The position numbers and the translations under genes were made by a program. Below, one piece after another: positions 4,943 through 9,095 of a DNA stretch of 9,095 nt; position 1 is the first letter of the stretch, and each line of letters begins with the position of its first letter. Source of the DNA: Betaproteobacteria bacterium RIFCSPLOWO2_02_FULL_68_150 (lineage in GTDB: Bacteria; Pseudomonadota; Gammaproteobacteria; Burkholderiales; SG8-39); the NCBI GenBank assembly GCA_001771975.1, contig MERE01000195.1, positions 1-9,095 of the forward strand, read 5' to 3'. The notes below the pieces were generated by a model. The model made no database searches. It was not told the origin of the DNA and worked only from the letters and a program-made list of their open reading frames with translations.

Positions 4943-6778
4943 ATGAAGTTCCCGGTCCCGCACGACGTCAAGGCCAAAACGATTCCCGGCACCGAAGGCT
5001 GGGAGCGGATGTATCCGTACCAATACCAGTTCGTCACCGACGATCCGGTACGCAACCAGTATGAGAAAGAGACCTTCTGGTTCTACGACGGCCTGCACTA
5101 TCCCGAGCCGCTCTATCCCTTCGACACCATCTGGGACGAAGCCTGGTTCCTCGCCCTGTCGCAGTACAACAACCGCATCTTCATGGTGCCGCCGGTGCGC
5201 GGGGTCGACCATCGCATGATCAACGGCTACGTCTACATCTCGCCGGTGCCGGTGAAAAATCCCGAGGAGATCGGCAGCCGGGTGCCGCATTTCATGGAGC
5301 GCGCCGGCCACTACTACAAGAACTGGGATGCGCTGGAAGCCAAGTGGAAGGTGAAGATGGAAGCCACCATCCGCGAACTGGAGGCCCTGCAGATCCCGCG
5401 CCTCGCCGACATGGAAGACCTTTCCGTGGTGACCGACGCGGTCGGCGAATCGAAGGGTTATCACCTGCTGAAGAACTACGACGACCTGATCAACCTGGGC
5501 ATCAAGTGCTGGCAATACCACTTCGAGTTCCTCAACCTGGGCTACGCCGCGTACGTCTTCTTCCTCGACTTCGCGCAGAAGCTCTTTCCCAGCATCCCGG
5601 CGCAGCGCGTGACGCAGATGATCTCCGGCATCGACGTCATCATGTACCAGCCCGACGAGGAGCTGAAGAAGCTCGCCAAGCGGGCCGTCGAGCTGGGCGT
5701 CGACCAGGCGGTCACCTTCAGCAAGGAGTGGACCGATGTCGAGGCGGCGCTGAAGAAACTGCCGAAGGGCATCGAATGGCTCACCTCGCTCAACCTCTCG
5801 CGCGAGCCCTGGTTCCAGGTATCCACCGGCACCGGGTGGTTTCACCACGACCGCTCGTGGAACGACCAGATGAACGTGCCGTTGTCCGGCATCCAGACCT
5901 ACATCGAGAAGGTCAAGCAGGGCGTGAACATCGAGCGCCCGACCGCGAAGGTGCGCGCCGAGCGCGACCGGATCACCGCCGAATACCGCGGCCTGATCGA
6001 GAAGGATGAGGATCGCAAGCAGTTCGACGAGCTGCTGGGCTGTGCCAAGACGGTTTTCCCGTACGTCGAGAACCACCTGTTCTACGTCGAGCACTGGTTC
6101 CACTCGGTGTTCTGGAACAAGATGCGCGAGGTCGCGGCGATCATGCAGGAGCACGGCGTCATCAAGGACGTCGACGACGTCTGGCTGCTGCGCCGGGACG
6201 AGATCAAGCAGGCGCTGTGGGACATCGTTACGGCGTGGGCGACCGGGGTCACGCCGCGCGGCACCCAGACCTGGCCGAAGGAGATCGAGTGGCGCAAGGG
6301 CGTAATGCAGAAATTCAAGGAGTGGAACGCGCCGCCTGCCATCGGCACCGCGCCGGAAGTGATCCAGGAGCCGTTCACCATCGTGCTCTGGGGCGTGACC
6401 AACAAGTCGCTCGCCGACTGGGCATCGGTGCAGGAGGTCAAGGACCCAGAAACCATCACCGAGCTGAAGGGTTTCGCCGGCAGCCCGGGCATCATCGAGG
6501 GCAAGGCGCGCGTCTGCCGCACGGTAAGCGAGGTCGGCCAGCTGCAGCAAGGCGAGATCCTGGTGGCGCCGACCACCTCGCCGTCGTGGGCACCGGCGTT
6601 CGCCAAGATCGGGGCCTGCATCACCGACGTCGGCGGGGTGATGAGCCACGCGGCGATCGTTTGCCGTGAGTACGGCATGCCGGCTGTCGTCGGCACCGGG
6701 CACGCGACCAAGATCATCCGCACCGGCATGAAGCTGCGCGTCGACGGCTCCACCGGCGCAGTGACCATCGCGCGCTGA
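4943..6778 (+). CDS. ppsA: Phenylphosphate synthase subunit A (phosphohistidine subunit)
   Basis: Subunit that carries the phosphoryl group in the ATP-dependent conversion of phenol to phenylphosphate, the first step of anaerobic phenol breakdown; cytoplasmic, working with PpsB. It has 611 residues, about 70 kDa, as reported for the Thauera aromatica protein. The C-terminal 100 residues (about 510-611) are a PEP-utilising-enzyme mobile domain: GFAGSPGIIEGKARV opens it, and GGVMSHAAIVCREYGMPAVVG holds the catalytic His569. From memory, the phosphohistidine of the Thauera enzyme is also His569, so numbering appears conserved without net gaps. Residues 1-500 resemble no domain of ordinary PEP synthase that I can name; they are rich in Trp, Tyr and Phe and presumably form the phenol site. 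The TIM-barrel PEP/pyruvate domain of PEP synthase is absent. First gene after the sigma-54 promoter; ppsB follows closely. Confidence 0.93.
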   Translation: MKFPVPHDVKAKTIPGTEGWERMYPYQYQFVTDDPVRNQYEKETFWFYDGLHYPEPLYPFDTIWDEAWFLALSQYNNRIFMVPPVRGVDHRMINGYVYISPVPVKNPEEIGSRVPHFMERAGHYYKNWDALEAKWKVKMEATIRELEALQIPRLADMEDLSVVTDAVGESKGYHLLKNYDDLINLGIKCWQYHFEFLNLGYAAYVFFLDFAQKLFPSIPAQRVTQMISGIDVIMYQPDEELKKLAKRAVELGVDQAVTFSKEWTDVEAALKKLPKGIEWLTSLNLSREPWFQVSTGTGWFHHDRSWNDQMNVPLSGIQTYIEKVKQGVNIERPTAKVRAERDRITAEYRGLIEKDEDRKQFDELLGCAKTVFPYVENHLFYVEHWFHSVFWNKMREVAAIMQEHGVIKDVDDVWLLRRDEIKQALWDIVTAWATGVTPRGTQTWPKEIEWRKGVMQKFKEWNAPPAIGTAPEVIQEPFTIVLWGVTNKSLADWASVQEVKDPETITELKGFAGSPGIIEGKARVCRTVSEVGQLQQGEILVAPTTSPSWAPAFAKIGACITDVGGVMSHAAIVCREYGMPAVVGTGHATKIIRTGMKLRVDGSTGAVTIAR

Positions 6779-6832
6779 AAGCGGGCGGTGGGCGGAGTGG
6801 CAGAGGCGATCGGCAGGACGCCGGCGGACCGC

Positions 6833-7915
6833 ATGGAAGCGGCGCCGCCGGTGGTCTGCTGGTTCGAGGATTGCCGCAAGGAGTCGGTGCCGCTGGTCGG
6901 CGGCAAGTGCTCGTCGCTCGGGGAACTGATCAACGCCGGGGTGCGCGTGCCTCCGGGATTCGCCCTCACCACCGAGGGTTACCGCCGCTTCATGACCGGG
7001 ACCGGCATGGACCACGCCGTGCGCGCAGTGCTGGCCGGCGTGGATACCCAGGACCTCGACGCACTGGAGCGGGCGAGCGCCCAGATCCGCGCTGCGATCG
7101 AAGCGCAGCCCTTCTCCGTCGAGATGGAGGACCTGGTCGCGGAGTGCTATCGCAAGCTGGCGGTGCGCTGCTGCATGCCGGCGTTGCCGGTCGCGGTGCG
7201 CTCGAGCGCCACTGCCGAGGATCTGCCCGGGGCGAGCTTCGCGGGCCAGCAGGACACCTACCTGTGGATCCGCGGCGTGGACGACGTGCTCAGCCACATG
7301 CGCCGCTGCATTTCCAGCCTCTATACCGGGCGCGCCATCGCCTACCGCGCCCACCGCGGCTTTGGCGATGCCGAGGTGGCGATCAGCGTCGGCGTGCAGA
7401 AGATGGCCAATTCGTTCACCGCCGGCGTGATGTTCACGATCCATCCGGCGAACGGCGATCGCTCGGTCATCGTGATCGATTCCAATTTCGGTTTCGGCGA
7501 ATCGGTGGTCGCGGGCGAAGTGACGCCGGACCATTTCGTGGTCAACAAGATCACCCTCGACATCATCGACCGCAGGATCTCGCAGAAGGAGCTGTGCTAC
7601 ACGGTCGACCCGGTGACGCAGAAATCGCGCGCCATGGAAGTGCCGTTCGAGCGCCAGCGCGTGCAGTCGCTGATCGACGACGAGATCACGGAACTCGCGT
7701 GGATGGGCAAGCAGATCGAAAAGCATTACGGGTGCCCGATGGACATCGAATGGGCGGTGGACAAGGACCTGCCCGCCGGCGGCAACATCTTCATCCTGCA
7801 GGCGCGGCCGGAAACGGTGTGGAGCGCGAAGAGCCAGTCGGCCGTCGCCGCCGCGGGCGGCTCGGCGATGGATTACATCCTTTCCGGCATGCTGGCCGGA
7901 AAGAAGGTGAGCTAG
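6833..7915 (+). CDS. ppsB: Phenylphosphate synthase subunit B (ATP-binding subunit)
   Basis: Corresponds to the N-terminal ATP-grasp part of PEP synthase and would transfer the beta-phosphoryl group of ATP to the histidine of PpsA. From ATG 6833 it has 360 residues, about 40 kDa, matching the size of the Thauera subunit. Motifs: PLVGGKCSSLGEL (20-32, glycine-rich nucleotide loop), PPGFALTT (40-47), VRSSATAEDLPGASFAG (122-138, with Arg123), the stretch around FTAGVMFTIHP, and QARPETVWS (323-331) at the end of the fold. It stops there, with no swivel or TIM-barrel domain, so it is a natural split of PEP synthase rather than a truncation. GTG codons at 6788 and 6797 could start a form up to 15 residues longer; none has a strong Shine-Dalgarno, and the ATG gives the expected family N-terminus. 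It lies 54 bp after ppsA (9 bp with the GTG at 6788) and is surely cotranscribed. Confidence 0.92.
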   Translation: MEAAPPVVCWFEDCRKESVPLVGGKCSSLGELINAGVRVPPGFALTTEGYRRFMTGTGMDHAVRAVLAGVDTQDLDALERASAQIRAAIEAQPFSVEMEDLVAECYRKLAVRCCMPALPVAVRSSATAEDLPGASFAGQQDTYLWIRGVDDVLSHMRRCISSLYTGRAIAYRAHRGFGDAEVAISVGVQKMANSFTAGVMFTIHPANGDRSVIVIDSNFGFGESVVAGEVTPDHFVVNKITLDIIDRRISQKELCYTVDPVTQKSRAMEVPFERQRVQSLIDDEITELAWMGKQIEKHYGCPMDIEWAVDKDLPAGGNIFILQARPETVWSAKSQSAVAAAGGSAMDYILSGMLAGKKVS

Positions 7916-7958
7916 CAACGAATTTCAACCACAACCCCGGAACCGGTTCGGAGCCCAA

Positions 7959-9095
7959 ATGAACGTACGCACGGAAGTGAGACCCATCGACGATCTGCGC
8001 AGCTACATCGCCGCCGTGGAGGCGCACGGGCAGCTGCATCGCGTCAAGGCCGAGGTGGACTGGAAGTTCGAGCTGTGCCACATCTCGAAGGTGAACGAAG
8101 AGCAAAAAGGGCCGGCGCTGCTGTACGAGAACGTGAAGGGCTACGACATCCCGGTGTTCACCAGCGCCTTCACCACGCCGCAGCGGCTGGCGATCGCACT
8201 GGAGCAGGATCCGTCGCTGTCGATGAGCAACCTGTCCAAGAAATGGATGCAGCTCACCACCAAGCAGATGGTCAAGCCCCGCTATGTGGACGACCCCTCG
8301 GTAATGGAGAACGTGATCACGGGCGAGGCGATCGACATCAACAAGTTTCCGAGTCCGTGGTTCTACCCGGACGACGGCGGGCGCTTTTTCGTGACCTCCG
8401 GCTTCCTCGTGACCAAGGACCCGGATACGGGCTGGACCAACCTCGGCACCTATCGCGCCCAGGTGCTCGGCAAGAACATCCTCGGCTCGCAGATCATCAA
8501 GGGCAAGCACGGCGACATGCACCTGAAGAAGTACCAGGAACGCGGCGAGCTGATGCCCGCGGCGTACGTCGTGGGCTGCGATCCGGTGCTGTTCCTCGCG
8601 GCCTCGACGCTGGTTTCGGCGCAGACCGACGAGTACGACATTGCCGGCTCGCTGCGCGGCCGCCCGGTGCCGGTGTTCAAGTCCGATCTGACCGGCCTCA
8701 CGCTGCCGGCCAATGCCGAAATCATCGCCGAGGGTTTCATCGACCCGAACGAGCTGATGGACGAAGGCCCGTTCGGCGAGTACACGGGCTACTACTCCGG
8801 CAACAAGGGCAAGGACTATCCCAAGCCGGTGCTGCGCATCAAGCGCATCCTGCACCGCAACGACCCGGTCATGTGGGCGACGACGGTGGGCAAGCCGATC
8901 AACGACATCCACATGATCCAGTCGCTCAACCGCACTGCGACGCTCTGGTACGACCTCGAGACCATGAAGGTGCCGGGAATCCAGAGCGTCTACATCCCGC
9001 CCGAGGCCTGCGGCCGCTTCTGGGTGGTGGTGTCGGTAAAGCAGATGTACCCGGGCCACTCGAACCACGTCGGCAATGCGGTGATCGCGAGCACC
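7959..9095 (+). CDS. UbiD-family phenylphosphate carboxylase subunit, 5' part (continues past right edge)
   Basis: Open from ATG 7959 to the last base (379 codons, no stop); UbiD proteins usually have about 470-500 residues, so roughly 100 are missing. GGAG at 7950-7953, five bases before the ATG, supports the start. Residues aligning with the prenylated-FMN and metal site of Fdc1 (numbers from memory) are all present: Asn161 and Arg166 in NLGTYRAQ (Fdc1 Asn168, Arg173), His184 (His191), Glu225 in DEYDIAG (Glu233), and Glu269/Glu274 in EGPFGEYTGYY (Glu277/Glu282). The expected role is carboxylation of phenylphosphate to 4-hydroxybenzoate as a subunit of PpcABCD, since it follows ppsAB with a 43-bp gap. 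By the Thauera gene order it would be ppcB, but ppcA is also UbiD-like, and I cannot tell which from this part, so no symbol is given. Another aromatic-acid UbiD decarboxylase is the alternative. Confidence 0.88.
   Translation, partial: MNVRTEVRPIDDLRSYIAAVEAHGQLHRVKAEVDWKFELCHISKVNEEQKGPALLYENVKGYDIPVFTSAFTTPQRLAIALEQDPSLSMSNLSKKWMQLTTKQMVKPRYVDDPSVMENVITGEAIDINKFPSPWFYPDDGGRFFVTSGFLVTKDPDTGWTNLGTYRAQVLGKNILGSQIIKGKHGDMHLKKYQERGELMPAAYVVGCDPVLFLAASTLVSAQTDEYDIAGSLRGRPVPVFKSDLTGLTLPANAEIIAEGFIDPNELMDEGPFGEYTGYYSGNKGKDYPKPVLRIKRILHRNDPVMWATTVGKPINDIHMIQSLNRTATLWYDLETMKVPGIQSVYIPPEACGRFWVVVSVKQMYPGHSNHVGNAVIAST

Noticed and set aside
4664..7918. A 1084-codon open frame on the minus strand opposite ppsA and ppsB
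   Set aside because: The translation is an Arg/His/Asp/Leu-rich composition without family motifs, it runs through the sigma-54 promoter and two well-identified genes, and long antisense frames are expected where GC-ending codons dominate.
7791..9068. A 425-codon minus-strand frame opposite the UbiD gene
   Set aside because: The opposite strand encodes an unmistakable UbiD protein with all active-site residues; the antisense translation is low-complexity shadow.
1..9095. CRISPR array, insertion sequence, toxin-antitoxin or phage genes
   Set aside because: No spaced direct repeats, transposase or integrase motifs, terminal inverted repeats or small toxin-like gene pairs were found on either strand.

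Overview
The window looks like a piece of a high-GC betaproteobacterial chromosome, most like the Rhodocyclales (Thauera, Aromatoleum/Azoarcus and relatives). Reasons are the betaproteobacterial-type lysC followed directly by a tRNA-Ser gene, a DUF3301 gene beside it, and an anaerobic phenol activation locus of the kind described in Thauera aromatica. The host assignment is inference.

Left part (1-1787), housekeeping: the 5' part of a DUF3301 small membrane-anchored protein gene on the minus strand, then divergently lysC (aspartate kinase) and, 65 bp after it, tRNA-Ser(GCT). Middle-left (1788-2307): a less GC-rich stretch with an FNR/Anr-like dyad and one small hypothetical ORF of moderate credibility. 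From 2308 to 4535 on the minus strand lie two translationally coupled genes: a sigma-54-dependent XylR/DmpR/MopR/PoxR-type phenol sensor-regulator and, downstream of it, a pyridoxamine-phosphate-oxidase-like (YhbP/UPF0306-like) flavin-fold protein.

The 407-bp divergent region 4536-4942 is rich in control signals: a perfect FNR-type box (TTGAT-N4-ATCAA) placed where it would activate the regulator gene, two 16-bp dyads matching the XylR/DmpR upstream activating sequence, a possible IHF site, and a canonical GG-N10-GC sigma-54 promoter 66 bp before the start codon of the rightward operon. That operon is ppsA (phosphohistidine subunit of phenylphosphate synthase), ppsB (ATP-grasp subunit), then a UbiD-family (de)carboxylase subunit, probably ppcB or ppcA, which runs off the right edge.

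How it fits together (inference): loss of oxygen raises the phenol sensor through an FNR/Anr protein; phenol bound to the sensor then releases its ATPase to open the sigma-54 promoter; PpsAB phosphorylates phenol to phenylphosphate with ATP, and the UbiD-type phenylphosphate carboxylase makes 4-hydroxybenzoate from it. A clear departure from the Thauera layout is that no ppsC (CBS-domain subunit) lies between ppsB and the UbiD gene. The core pathway is known; the anoxia-plus-phenol double gate, the coupled flavin-fold gene and the missing ppsC are the parts most worth following.
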